The position numbers and the translations under genes are program-made. Of a DNA stretch of 64,000 nt, positions 1 through 14,800 are shown piece by piece. The notes below the pieces were generated by a model, which did no database searches, had not been told where the DNA came from, and was given only the letters and a program-made list of their open reading frames with translations. This DNA is from Cladocopium goreaui (Eukaryota; Sar; Dinophyceae; Suessiales; Symbiodiniaceae), in the NCBI GenBank assembly GCA_947184155.2, contig CAMXCT020001476.1, positions 1 through 64,000 of the forward strand, written 5' to 3'. Every line of letters starts with the position of its first letter. Within the stretch, counting starts at the first letter, position 1.

Positions 1-420
1 ACAGCAACCATGAGTTCTAGTGCTCCACCTGAGAATCGCTGAAGGATACCCCCGGATGTTGTGGCCCGGGAAAATGATGGGAAAAACATGGGAAAGACAA
101 TCGAATGCCATGGAGTCTTCCCCAACATATTCAGACAGACCATGACAAAACCATATATATGGAGCATGTATGTGGGGATGATGACCAACCATCACTATCA
201 TTTACCCAACTTTCATTCTTATCATTGGTCGCCGTCTCTGGCGGAAGTTCCCATCCAATCCAGACCCTCTGAAAACTGAATTACACCAGAAAACCCAACA
301 CAAATAGGATTGGAAAATGAGTTACTGAACATCTCCATTTTAGGGTTCCACCTAGAACTTCGGATGTGACGGTGGTATTCAAAATCATAAGTCTATCTGG
401 AGAAAACATCAATGACCTAC

Positions 421-466
421 CTCAAACGGTCGGCCATGAATTGGGAGGGCGCGACCGTTGTGACGC
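421..466 (-). CDS. Possible last exon in the window
   Basis: Acceptor GAAAAAG, strong donor TTTGAG|GTAGGT, phase 2 to 2 fitting the previous exon, [14 protein letters not shown]. The gene probably continues beyond the window edge. Confidence 0.4.
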
Positions 467-3400
467 CTTTTTCGAGGGTTCCACGGTTCCCAATTTGGGA
501 CACCGAAATTTGCGTTTCCAGGATATTGATGTTCATCATTGATAGTTCTATAAAATATTATAAAATCATCTATATATTTCCGACGATAATTTCCAAATGA
601 TGATATTTACCTCAAAATTCCAAGGTTTCCAACTTTTGGGCATCTACCCTCTGGTAATTTAACATAACTATGGAAAATCACCATTTTTAATGGGAAAACT
701 CACTATAAATGGCCATTTTCAATAGCTACGTTAAAAATCCAGAGGGTAAAATTCATGGGAGATTGACCAACCTAAGAGCGCTGGCCATGCATCTCTGATG
801 AAGGCATCCCGGCAGACCTCTCTGCAGTGCTCAGAAATCAAACCCTATGAATCTGAAGTTTATAGTGACCCTAAAAAGAGATAGAAAAGTAATGTGTATA
901 TATATGTATATACACTGCATGTATCTACGTGTTACTACTATTTTAGTAGGATTTTACTTTTTTATCTTTTAGGGGTTGCTATAATGACTTAACCCATCAC
1001 GCAGCGTTCGGTCGCCAAGGGGCACTTCGGAAGACGGCTCAGCGATGGGTCAGGGGTTCGGTAGCCACGATTCAAGGACGGAAGACCGCGCTCACCGGTC
1101 GCAAACACCAGTTTCCCCTGACAGGAGGTCGCGGGAAAATCCAGCTGAAGTCGACCCAGATGGAGGATGATGGAGGGTACCCCCGAAGCCATGTTAATGG
1201 GGAGTGATGATTACCATCAAATTTGGGGTAGTTTATTTTCAGACAAATCCAACTGGGTAGCCAGGTGTGAGGTCCATGTAAAGTCCATGCAAGATCATGT
1301 AAGGGTATGCTCGGATACGAATGTCATCCCAATTAATATGGCCTTATATGGCATAGCACCTCCATGGTAGGTACATGACGGTACATGTAATTTCTTGAAA
1401 ATGCCAGTGGGAAGTGGGACCTACCCAAAAGTTGCATCTACTGCTACAAGCATTCACGTAGCTACAAAATCTGTCAATATATTAGAATCCTAAAGGAACT
1501 GTTCTTCTACTGAAGAGTTGCTCAATTGTCGGTAAGTCCATGTCTTAATGAATAAATATGACCCATACCATGGCCCATAATTATCATACCCAATAGATTT
1601 AATTTATTAATCCTTTCTCCCTACAACAAAACAATAGACACCCCTGGTTTATATAGTCATGAATGTGTCAGCTGGGGAGTCTCATCAAAAAAAGGCCGTG
1701 AATCATAGTGTGAAGGGATGATTCACAACATTTCAGAAGGGGTTTGTCTGATAACACACACAAAAAAAAGCAATGGATTCGGCAGTCCGTCTTTCCGGGA
1801 ACTTGACTTGGGTTTTCCTAGCAGCGCCTAAGGTAGTTCCTTTTTGAGTTTCTAACAATATGAATACGTCGAAAAAGGTGATGACGGGGTATTCATCTGC
1901 ATTCCCGGACATTGCTACCAACGAGCTCCGTTAAGACCCTGCCATCCCTTTAAAATGACTACAATCTAACACAACCACCGTCAAATATGCTTTGCACATC
2001 TTTGCATCACATTCCCATAAACCAAACCGCTCCCCCTACACTGGTTTAAAATATACAATCAAAAAAAAAGCACACTTTAGTTAAACCCTGAATATAACAT
2101 ATGGTTTTCATTTCGGTGGCGTCATCTTCCAAGTGGACAGTCCCAGAAGCACCTCTTCCTCCGATCCCAATGACAATTCATTCCCGCTTTACGATTGAAA
2201 AATAATGATTACCCTCTGGTAAACAAGCATAGCTAATTATTGAAAATGGCCTATAGTCAATTTACCCATTAAAAATGGTGATTTTCAATAGCTATGTTAG
2301 TTTACCAGGGGGTACTGAGACTTGGAGGGGACCCTCCCCAGCTCGTCCTTCTATGTTGGATGTGAACAGATACGTCGAAACTGTGCCTGCTCTGGAGACT
2401 GTTTGCCCTCATCCGTCGTGGCGTCGCTCTCAACCTGCCCATGCTTGCCGTGGATTTTCCATATATCTATGTTCTACTAGAAGGATTCTGGAAGGTATAG
2501 AGCTATTGGAATAGAGATAATAGAATAGAAATAAATAGCTGTTAAGAAGGTATAGAGCTATTCGTTATTTTAAAATGAAATAGCTCCAGAGCTCATATAA
2601 TCACCATACATCGATATCCTTGGCGATGGAAACACATGTTGAATAGGATCAACACGAACAAATGCTGTCTATCCCAACATTTGGCAGGATCTGTTTGCAA
2701 ATATTCCAGCATCGTAGAGCATTTGGGGATATACCAGGTCTGTCTTTCAGGCCTAAATCTCAGACAAGACTGTTCCAAAGGATCTTTGAAAAATGCTTGT
2801 TCTACATCTGTCAGTGTACCTTCATTTTTCACGATGGATTTCAGGGTCCAAAGCCGAATTTGTGGACAAACCCAGGTACCTCATGCGTCATTCCGGCACC
2901 ATTAGCCTCTGGCGAAAAAATTATACAGGGGCCGGTTTAGTAATATCATGTATCATCATTTATCAGCATTTATCGCTTGTCTGTCCCCTCCATCAACCTT
3001 CGAAAGGGGCAGCCGGGCACTCCGGAGCCTTGTCTTCTGGCATCGCATCCTTTGAAATCTTAATGGTCTCCACCTCCAAACCCACCTGGTGCCACAGAAT
3101 GGTCAGATCATAATGTCTGATATCATCCATCACAAAAAAATATGATGTCCCATTAAAGGCAAAGGGAAGGTGGATTGAAGAAACCTCACTATAATTGCTG
3201 TAAGGTGCCAAAAGTGAACATGTACGGAAAACATGATATGGATATTTTGCATCCAACTATTTGATGTGGATATTTGATGGTTACAGTAATGGATTGATGT
3301 TTAGTAACATTTTTACGGAAACCATAGGATATGTACACCCCAATCTTCCGGGGAAGTCCTGTAGAATTCCCATGGCCATCCAAATCCGTCAGATCGGAAG

Positions 3401-6400
3401 AATATGGAAGAATGATGCCCCTGTAAGAAACGCGCTGGCGCGTTTCTAAACTTTAGAACCAAGGCAACCACCAGTCAACTAGCAAACTAGTATCATCTGT
3501 ATAAATGTTTTCAAGTATATCATAACATATGTCCACATGATCCTATATTCCTATATGGGCCACTGTCAATATTTGGTATATAGCTCCAAGTCATCAATTT
3601 TAGATGTCTCGAATACTACTCTCCATTAGCTTAAATAACTTGGTTGTACCCTCTGGTAAATTCACATAGCTATGGAAAATCACCATTCTTAATGGGTAAA
3701 TCCACTATAAATGGCCATTTTCAATAGCTATGTTAGTTTACCAGAGGGTATCTTTACACGATCCATGTGTCACAATGGTCACAATGTACCACCGCCGGCC
3801 TGTTCCATCCCCGCGGTATCAGGAGAAACCGGCCGGCACTACCGCGTCTCACGTATGAACTGTGAGAGGGGGATGGCTGCAAAAGTGAAGCTGTCAAGAA
3901 AATGAAATGTATAAATTATGTAATATATATATATGTATGTACATATATATATGTATATATATATATTATTATATGATACAGTATGTGGAAAATAAAATGA
4001 ATGAACAAGGAAAGATAAGGAAAGTTCTTTCATGGTGTAAGTCTGGCTCCAAGCATGGCAAGGAGTTTTTTCACTGGTTGCTTCATAGGAACTCTTGTTG
4101 ACCCGCTGTGCCAAATCCTTTGTACTGGCAATATTCTCCAAGCAACATCAAGCAACCACGAGTGGAGGCTGTTTCCAGAGTACCACAGAAACAGGCAAAA
4201 AAACAACATGTTTGCTAATCCTTGAAGTGACCTTGAGAGTTTGTGAATCCTTGCCTAAGATGAGTCCTTCATAGTGCTTCTATGGGTTTTCAGGCCATGG
4301 CCAGCCAGACCCAGGCCCCTCCTTCAGCTCGGTATGGATCTTGGACTGGGATATGGCCACATCCTGCTGAGTTGGAACATGTTGGGATGGTTGCGAAATG
4401 TTGACACTGACCATTGGTACAGTGAAATGGAATGAAATTATGATGAAAAAAATGGGAGACCCCCCTAAATCCTCCAAGTTCTTGGTATTCAATGGGGCAA
4501 TCACAGGCTTTGAGGGACCCCATGAACCGAGGAATCGCAAGTGGCGCGCGTTTTCGACTCAGTTTCATCCGATTCATAGCTACCTTTTACTTGGAAATGC
4601 AGTTTCAGTTAGAAGTGTATATACAAAATTACCATAGATGGGTGGTATAGATTATCTCTAGTCATAGTAGGTTCATGATGGGGTTTACCACACTATACCA
4701 CACTATGAAGACTTCTAATGGCCGATGGGCCACCGACTTCACCTGCCTCAATCTTGGCGCCGAGTTCCCCCAGATTTGCTTGGAAGGTACCTTGGCGATG
4801 AGTTTACCCACCATGAATGTAGATCATTGAACCATAAATAAAGGAACCATAGGTTAAACCCCACATTTGTTTTGGTAACTTAGCCTAGGGTATATTGATG
4901 TTGTATTTAATTACATGTCATACATTGGCATACAATGTACTATAAACTACATTGTTTGGAATGTATTAATTAGAAACTATGACACCATCTGATTTGCAAG
5001 ATGAAACACAATGAAAACATAAGACCTCTAATAAGCAACAATTCTGATGTTGGGAAACCTTTATGTTCCATTATATAAGTTCAAATATTCCCTTAAGATC
5101 TAAGATTTTTTCAATCGTGATTTATTGACACAATACCAAATAATTATGTTTTACAGTATATAATTCAATTAAGTATTCAATTCCAGCATCATTCTCACTG
5201 CTCATCACTTTTACAATATGTGTTTCCTAGTTATTCATCATTAACATTATTCCAACTACCCACGTGATGTTTCCATAGTATTAATAGTATATCTATCCGC
5301 GCGCTTTTTGTGCGCCCAGCTGCCGAACATGTTATCCATCTCCATCTTTGCCTCGCTTTGCGCCTCCGCCATATCTTCGCAGCGACGCAGGGTTTCGGCC
5401 TCTGCTCCACGGGATGGTGCATCCAGGATGGGGGCTTTGGTTAGTTTGGTTGAGGAAATCTATGGGAAATCCATGGGTTTTTCATGGTTTTCCATGGTTT
5501 TTCCATGGTTTTCCATGGTTTTCCATGGTTTTCCATGGTTTTTCCATGCCACTCAAAGGGGTCGACTGGTCCCATCAGCCAACAGCCAATTGGGGGAGAT
5601 TTTTTTGGTTCACAAGCCGTCCAAGATGAAAGTCCAAGGCCATCAGATCCACAGTCGCGACCATCCCGAGGACCAAATAAATAAAAGTGATGGATGATCC
5701 CAGAAGAACAAGTCAATTTTTTAATATATATATATATTTTTTTTTATAATTAGTAGATCTTGACACATCCAACAACTTTGAAACCATCAAGGAAGGGTCA
5801 AATTCGTTTTCAATGCAAGCAGTTGCCAAAACTCGGGTGCCTTGTTTTCTACAGTAGGCCATAATCATCACTAATGATTCCAAATGAAACATGAAACCAG
5901 GCACCCTAAGGTGACCTAAGATAGATGTGGAAAACCCATGGAAAACCCACTATTTGTAGATCAGTTTCCCAGGGAAACCAGTGGTTTCCACATCACCAGC
6001 AAGGGCAGCAGGGGCCGCCTCGACGGATTTCACATCATCTTGGACACGTCCCATGTGCTCCAAAAGCCTGGAACAGGTCGTTGAAAAATACACACCAACC
6101 CCTCGTTTCAAACTGTGTTGCAACACATGGTCACAAAGATTCTCTGTGTTTCAGTCATCAGTATTTGTTGCTGAAGTCTTTCAGTTCTTGCCGGTGAAAT
6201 ATGTTTAAATTTGGATGATTTTGGCGAAGGAACACTAGTTTCTGCTAAGTAACAGTTCCCGTTGGTTAGATGCAAGAGTTGTTTTCGGTGAAATCAATCA
6301 ATCAATCATGCAATCCCCGTTTCTGGTGGTTTATTCTCCGTTTTGGTGGTTAAGAAATTCCGATGTTACCCCAATAAAACATGGCTACTAGCTAGGCCCC

Positions 6401-9145
6401 CGATCAAAGTTTGCGTAAATTGGAAAAATTCACCAAACCATGTTTGATTACCAAAGGGTAGTTTCATTTGTTTGTAAATTCCCATTTATTGTTGATGAAC
6501 CAATAAGTTTGGGTTTGTCTGACGTTAGGGCAGCCCCAAGGTTGAGAGTTATCATGTTCCTTATTTTCTAACCTGGAAGCTCTAAGTAGTTTCTCAGCCC
6601 CTCATTTCGTACCGAATATGGATGCCCTTGGCTCCTTAGTTCCCTTGTAACCACTGTTTTTTTTGCGTCTTTTGCACTTAGTCCCAAGTGAAACTTGGGG
6701 ATGCAAACAGTCAGTTGCCGTGCTGCCAACACCAATGTTGAATTGCAAATTAGCATGGCCTGTGTGCTCATTGAAACGCACTGGGCGTTGCATCAAGAAA
6801 AGAACAACCGGTGACCGTGACCAGAAGCCCCTCGAACTAATCTTGCAATGCTGTCTCAATGAACAGGAATCGCCGAAGCCGCTGAGCCATGATGGGCATG
6901 TGAGAAAAGCCCGGTATGCAGCGATCAATCAATAGGTTCAAGGTAATGGCAGGTGACAAACCAAGCATAGATACCTAAAAGTTTGTGACATTCGAAAAAG
7001 AATCAGTATGAAATTTGCCTGGCTGCGCCGTGTGCCAGATTGGAACTTGAAAGGCGCTTGCTGCGGCAGCAACTTCTTAGGCTGCTGCTGGGCCTTCAGC
7101 ACGTCCCCAATCCCCACGATTCAAATTTGCAAACATTCCTGGATCAGAGTTTGATGAGTCACCGGCAGCTGGGCCATGAGCAGAAAGCTCGACATGTGTC
7201 TCCGCACATCTTCTTCAAGTTTCGTGGCCGAATGGAAACACATCGGCCACTCTCTAATCGAATGCCATATCGACCTGTGGAGCTGATGGTCGTGATCACC
7301 TCTCCTTTCATTCCACAGCAGCTAACATCTGCGAGGTCTCTCAGAATGAATCGTTACCCAACCTGAAAGCCGCACAGTAGCAGAAGGCTCATCTGCAGAA
7401 TGCAGAAGTGGTTTTTCCACTTTGCTTGACAACACGGTTGGTCATAGTATCCCTTGCGTGTGGCTGCTGTGGGACTGGCCAGGCTGTTGGTTGTAACAAA
7501 CGAAGCCCTGTCACGATCCAGTCAACTTGCAGATCAACAGGGTCACCCGTAGTAGAAAAACTGAACATGGCATGTTCAATCAACCTGAAAGCCAACGGTC
7601 TCCGACAAGTCTTGCATTGCAAACTGCGCTGGCTACTACATGTTTGTGCTGACTGCCTGAGTCATCATAGTTTGCTGTTCGCATCTCTGAAGGTCGCATC
7701 TCTGAAGAGTCAGTGGGAGACAAAAGCTCTGCAAGACAAACTGTTCGAGGCTGCAGGGCCCTTCTAGGGCCCTTCTACTTTCCGATGTACTGGTAGGTGA
7801 TACACCTGCGGCTTTGTCCATCAAATGAGACCAGGGCACGCAGTGCTACAGTGCCATCCCAAAGTGAAAGGAAAGCCAACATAGATCTTGTATATTGATC
7901 ATTATTGATCTTAAAAATATCTAAAGCTCTGCTCCACCCCATCAGAGCTGCGTCAAGCCAAGATCCGGTGGCAGCATGGCCTGGATTCGAAGGGTTTCCT
8001 GGGAAACCCAGGGTTTTGGGCATGAACCTAGGGTTTTTAGTATGATCACGGGTAAACCGAGGGTTTCACTTCATACCCGACAAATTTTAAGGGTTTGGAT
8101 GCTAAGGGTATGTATCTTGTATCAGCACGAAGCGTCATGGCAAAACTAGGAGAAAGCTCAACTACCTGTTGTGCCTGCCGACCTCTGGGAGGGTTGCGCA
8201 ATCACGGCTCTTGAGCCAAAATGGCTACGGACCTTCTAATCACTGGATAGTCAATCATTATTGACCAAATTCACTAGTATTAACTTGTAACACTACCTGA
8301 CCCAATAGACATTAAGTAGTACGTATTATTAGCCATTGACATGATATAACTACAAACAGTAGCTATTAACCACCGGAGGAAATGAAAGTGCCAAGTGCGT
8401 TTCGCCAAGCTGCTTCCCTGTCTCTGAGGTAAGGGTCTCCCGCATGTTTTCGATGGCCTGCAGCCAGGGGGATGGCTATGGCCGTAATTTTCACCAACAA
8501 AGAAAACGCCTTAAGTTTGTTGAAACATCAAATATTTAACGTTGCATAAAGATGTTATACCAGTAGTACCGCACAAGGCGGTGGCGGAAGTTCCCAGGAT
8601 AGGGAGCCAATAGGAAAGGTGAGTTGTTGTGACGCATTGATGGCAGAGCGAGCCCACTGATGGACCGAAAGGTGATTGAGGCTCTGAATCTCTCTCTCTC
8701 TCTCCCTCTCTCTTTCCCCCTCTCTCTCTATCTCTCTCTCTCTCTCTCTCTGTCTCTCTATCTCTCTCTTTCTCTCTCGTTCGTTCCCTCTCTCTCCCCA
8801 TCTCGCTCTGTACCTATCTATCTGTTTGCCTGTCTATCTGTTTAACTGATAAACTTTATCTATCTCTCTGACTATCTATATCGATATCCTTCTCCATCGC
8901 TATCTCCTTCTCCATCTCTATCTATCTATCTGTCTGTCTGTCTCTCTGTCTGTCTATCTATCTGTCTGTCTATTTGTCTCTCTGCCTCTCTGTCTATCTG
9001 TCTACCTGTCTATCTGTCTATCTGTCTATCTGTCTATCCGTCTATCTGTCTATCTGTCTTTCTGTCTCTCTTTCTGTCTAACCTAACTGTCTATCTATCT
9101 GTCTAGCTGTCTGTCTATCTGTCTGTCTATCTGTCTGTCTCTCTA

Positions 9146-9192
<47 letters not shown>

Positions 9193-9193
9193 C

Positions 9194-9224
<31 letters not shown>

Positions 9225-9687
9225 TGCCCGCCGGCCTGCCTGCCTGCCTGCCTGTCTGTCTGTCTGTCTGCCTGTCTGTCTATTTGTCTTTCTGTCTGTC
9301 TATCTGTCTATCTGTCTCTCTGTCCCTCTGATTATCTGTCTATCGGTCCGGTCTATCTGTCTATCTATCTATCTATCTATCTATCGATATATCCATCCAT
9401 CCATCCATCCATCTATCTATTTATCTATCCCTCTATCTGTTTATCTATCCCTCTATCTGTCTATCTATCTATCTGCCTGTCTATCTATCTATCTAACCAT
9501 CCATCTACCTATCCATCCGATGGAATCCATCCATCCATCCATCTATCTAATCTATCTATCTATCTATCTAATCTATCTATCTATCTATCGATCAATCGAT
9601 CGATCGATCTACTAGTCTATCTATCTATCGATCTACTAGTCTATCTATCTATCGATCTACTAGTCTATCTATCTATCGATCTACTAG

Positions 9688-9752
<65 letters not shown>

Positions 9753-10979
9753 GGGCATGTCTCAAAATGAGGAGTGCGGCCCGGGAAGTTTGACTAGGGG
9801 GTATGACATGATTCGTGGGTATGATTCGGGGTATGATTCGTGGGTATGATTCGCGGACCTTGATTTAGTGTTTCCCTGCATCCTCTGCGTATAGTTATTT
9901 ACCCACACTTACCCCGAAAATGTTTCAACTGTTGGTAATTATACCATACGTGGAGCGCTCTGGAGCTGGCATGCTGTTGACGCTGTGCGTGCTGCTGTCA
10001 GAGTGGTGTGCGCGCTTTGGAGCGGGCATCGTGGTGCCGTTGGAGTGCCGCTGCAAGGTGCTGGTGCAGGGTGTTGCTTGCTGTCAGAGTGGTGTGTACA
10101 GTTTGGAGCGATGCTGGTGGCGCTCAGGGTGCTGCTGCAGGTGCTGCCTGAGGGTGATGTTTGAAGGTGCTGCTGTCAGAGTGGTGTGTGCTGTAAACCC
10201 TGCTTTGGAGCGGGCATGCTGGTGAGCGGATGCCGGTGGAAGGTGCTGCCTTGAGGGTGCTGTCGAGCTAGCTTGCTGGTGCTGCTGCAAGGGGTGATGC
10301 TTCAAGGTGCTGCAAGGAGGGTACGTACTGTACCCAACTCGTGCTGCAAGGGTGCTATGTGAAGGGCGCTGCTGCACGCTGCAGGGTGCAGCTGTTAGAG
10401 TGGCGTGTCCGCTCTGGAGCTGGCTGGTGGTGCCGCTGCAGGGTGCTGCTTCAAGGTGCTGCAGTTCAAGTGGTGTGTGTGCGCTTTGGAGTTGGCATGT
10501 TGGTGCCATTGCAGGAGCTGCAGGGTGCTGTTGTCGGATTTTTCTCAGAAGCAGCAGGAGGCGTAGCCTAGCCCGTGGCGAATGGTTGCAAAGAAAAGAG
10601 CTCACAAAACACAAGTTCTGATCTTGCAAATGTACCAAGGTTCAGAATTGGGAAGTTTGAGGTATGATTCGGGTATGATCCGGGCATGATTCGGGGTATG
10701 ATTCGGAAACCAATCTTTTTTTGAATTCAGGAAGCTTTGTTGCTTGAGTCTCTTTTTCCCACCGTGAACCTACTACGATTGCTACTCAATGGCTGCAATG
10801 GCTCGACCTGCCAGACGACCTTGGACAGGACCTGAATATGAAGAATGTGAAGATTTAAATGCACATCTATGATTTATATCCGCCGGCCTGCCGGCGTCTC
10901 TTCTGGATGTTCTTCTCATGTACCTTTAGTTCAGCTACGCTTAGGCTTATGTTCCTCTTCGACGGATTTTTGGTTTGGT

Positions 10980-11011
<32 letters not shown>

Positions 11012-11568
11012 GCACACAGAGTCATCCCGCTCATCAGCCTCATCAGCAACACAGCAAGCAGCCAGGCACGCAGCCAGCCAGCTGCAACTAGCCAGCCCTA
11101 TACCAGCAGCAGCAACTGAGCCAGCCACCTAGCCAGCCAGCCACCCAGAGCCAGCCAGCTTAGGGATAATGATGAGACTCTGTGCGCGTGGAGAAGATTC
11201 GCCACTCCGTGAAGGTATGTGAAGGTAGCCAGGGATCATCGGGTCTGGCCAACACTGGTCAATTAGCTTGTCAGGTTCATTTTAACAGGTGAGGCCAATG
11301 CAATCCCAAACGATCCCAAAAGAAACATTCATAATAGTGATTTTCTGGGGTATGATTCGGGGGTATGATTCGGGGGTATGATTCGCACAAATCGAACTTC
11401 CTGCCTTTACTAAAAACTGCACCGGTTAAAAAAAGACACAGCCATATCTATCTTTCTATCTATCTATCTATCTATCTATGTCTCTCTCTCTCTCTATCTC
11501 TCTATCTCTCTATCTCTCTATCTCTCTCTCTCTCTCTCTCTGTCTGCCTGCCTGCCTGCCTGCCTGCC

Positions 11569-11609
<41 letters not shown>

Positions 11610-11819
11610 GCCTATCTGCCTATCTGCCTATCGGTCTATCTGTCTATCTGTCTCTCTGTCTATCTGTGTATCTGCCTCTCTGTCTGTCTATCTGTGTATC
11701 TGCTTCTCTGTCTGTCTATCTACTTATCTACTTATCTACCTATCTACCTATCTACCTATCTACCTATCTACCTATCTACCTATCTACCTATCTACCTATC
11801 TACCTATCTACCTATCTAC

Positions 11820-11858
<39 letters not shown>

Positions 11859-14800
11859 ATTATCTATCTATCCATCTATCTATCTACCTATCTATCTACT
11901 AAATCACCAAAAAGTAGACCCAAAATCCGCACCATTGAAACGTCCTTCGCGCCACAGCCGAGTGCATTTTTTCAACATCTCAACTTCGAGAAAATCCGAG
12001 ACGTTTTAACATGTTTGACCTCGAAATGTTCATCGCGCCACAACGGCATGCACTTTTTGACCAGCTCCACTTTGAAAAGTGTTCCGACAAAGGTGCGTTT
12101 TCCACATTTTGACTTCGAAATGTGCTTCGCGCCACAACAGGGTGCACTTTTCCAGCATCTCAACTTCCCAAAGAACTCCGAACATGGTGTGTTTTGTACG
12201 TTTTGACTTCGACATGTGCTTCAAGCCACAACGGCGTCCACTTTTTCCACATGTCAACTTCCAGGAGCTGCAGTGTCTTTGGCATTTTCGCTTCCAAATC
12301 TGCTTCGCGCCACAACGGCTTGATTTTTTTGATCTCCCATCCCTGCAAATGGCTCCGCACCCGCCGCATTAGCAAGGCTACTTCGACCCTCCGGAGCCCC
12401 AAAAACATTGGAAAAACACAACGTTTCGCGGCGTTTCTACCTTTTTGGCGCGCCTTGATCTTCTTTCTACTGACTCTTTCTCTTCTCTGATCTTCTTTCT
12501 TTTTCCTTGCTCTTCTCTGATCTTCTTTCTTCTCACTCTTTCTGTTCCCTGACTGTTCCCACCTCTGCTGCTTCATCTGTCCATATTATCGGAAGTTTGA
12601 AGTTTGACTTCTATTCTAAACTTCCTTCGATGATGTTATGGACCTGGATTTGACATGATTTGACCCTCAACCAATAAAAACGTTTGAGGTTTAACATGGT
12701 TTAACCAAAAAACATCGAATCATGTTAAGTCTGTTAAGCTATTGTAAACATCAAATGGGTGTGTCTGAAAATGGGGTATACGGTATACCCCAATTTATGG
12801 CTATTTCACATAGGGGAAATGATGAGAATCCAATAGAGTTGGAGGTGCCAAGTTGGACTGATTGCATATCCACTTATACATAGACTCTAAACCCTCATGG
12901 TTAAGTACTGCTTACTGAAAAAGTATCTTACTCAAACATCTTGGTACACAAACATATACCCCTTTCATAGGTAATTCTGAGCATAGCTGAGGACGGTCTC
13001 CCTTGAGTATGGAATCCTCAGAACTGCTAGCAGAACCCCTACAACCCATGGGTTGGGGCCATGATAAATTCTCAGTGGTTCATGGCTCATCCAGGTCAGT
13101 TCACCCTTATTGTTGAACTGTCCGAGTCAATGGACCGGGACGGTTTATTGCGGGTACCAATTTTGAAAACCATCCATTTTCAGCCAAGGGAATTCCATGC
13201 CAAAGCTTCACCCATAAGGGGATGCCACACAGTTGGTTTGTGACCCCCATAAACTAGTTCGATATCTCTAGTACACCCAGCAGTTTATTAATTTAACCAA
13301 CTTAGCTATCATATATCCCCACCTTAAGTCCAGGTGGTGAAATCATTCTTGGCTACTTCCGCCCAACATTGGCCCAACAACCACAACGCGCCATGCCCGG
13401 CGCCCTGGCCTCCCCGTTCTGTCGTGCCAATTCCTCCATGCGTTCCTGCAGCACCTGGTCCTGCTCGCCGAGCGCCGCCGTGCGCGCGGTGAAAGCCATC
13501 TCCTTGTTGCGGCGCGATTTTTTTGGGGAAAAATCTGCAGGAAACCGTGGATTTTCTCATGAAATACAGGGGGGTCCTGTCGATGTTCCCACCCAGCGAT
13601 TCATCCCCAACGAAGTTTGAGAAGTAAAAGCAATCGCTTCCGGCTTCGATTTTTCATTAAACCAATCTATTGATCAACATATACAGGTGACGTGTTGCGA
13701 TTTCGCCATGGATCAATAGCTATCGATACAATTCCTAGGGGGATGAATGTCCATAAGTCCTAGCTATTTTGGTGTGAACAGAAGGGGTACAGGGTTTGAC
13801 CCATAGCCAATGTGGGATTTAACCATCAAAATGGTGGACTTACACCATGAAGTGGATGAACAACTTACCCGAATTCAACCATGAATAGAGGATTTAACCA
13901 TAATTTGAGATCATGGGACAGCAATCTGATATGTGGTTGTCGAAAATGCATAAAATTGTGGGATTACCCTCCGGTTAATAGCAAGTTACTGAGGAAAATG
14001 ATGATTAGCTAGTGGATGGACTGGGGTCTCCTAAAGTTTCAGACAAAACACACATTACCATAAACACACATTTCTACATCCAACATGAATATCGCAAAAC
14101 AGCCAGAAATATGCCAGATATATCATATCCATGGTGGCCAATTGAGAATCATCGTGGCCTTCCGAACGGGCTCCGTTCCCGTTTTAAAAAAAGAGATCCG
14201 ATACATTCCACCAGGTTTCGATTGGGCGGTATTTAATCTAATATATATAGATATTAAATTATATATACAGTATATATATTTTATATATATATTATATTAT
14301 ATTAAATAGATATTATATATAGATATCTTATTGGGATGGAAGGGATGGATTAATACGATGTTTTTGTTGCGGCCCAAAACAAAGAAAGCTGAAAACTTGA
14401 TAGGGAAATGCTTCAACAAGCTCAACCCAACGCAGAATATCACTATATAATTTGGAAAGAGAATGGAAATTTTGGCCAGCAAAAGATCACGAAAGCAACC
14501 AAGATGGATTTGAAGCTAGAAAAGGATTTGAACTTGAACCAACCAAAATGAGTGGCAAAAACAAAAAGACGGGATTCAGAATGATCAAATTACAAGTTGA
14601 GGCAAGCTTTGATGATCTTGCAAAGTTTGCCAGTGAGAATCCCAGAATCAAAAACTCCCAGATTGAACCTTGCTCTTGCGGGAGAACTTGCCTTGGCAAC
14701 CTGCACCATGCACCCTCACCTCCTGCCGTCGCCGTGCCGAGACTCCAAAGTTCCGACGCGGCTCTCCATGGCCAAATGCTTCTCTTTCACCTTGCTGATC

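Noticed and set aside
2593..2832. 79-codon minus ORF ([14 protein letters not shown]...)
   Set aside because: AT-rich codon use unlike the exons, and three plus-strand frames are equally open; not enough support.
8061..8209. Retrogene downstream of the DinoSL
   Set aside because: First ATG opens only about 23 codons and no recognisable protein follows; only the SL relic is claimed.
10084..10638. 184-codon minus ORF in the GC-rich array
   Set aside because: Both strands are open because of the repeat; no domain. Kept as repeat only.
11365..12206. 242-codon YLSI/CLPA ORF
   Set aside because: Tetranucleotide repeat running into a satellite; no start context or domain.
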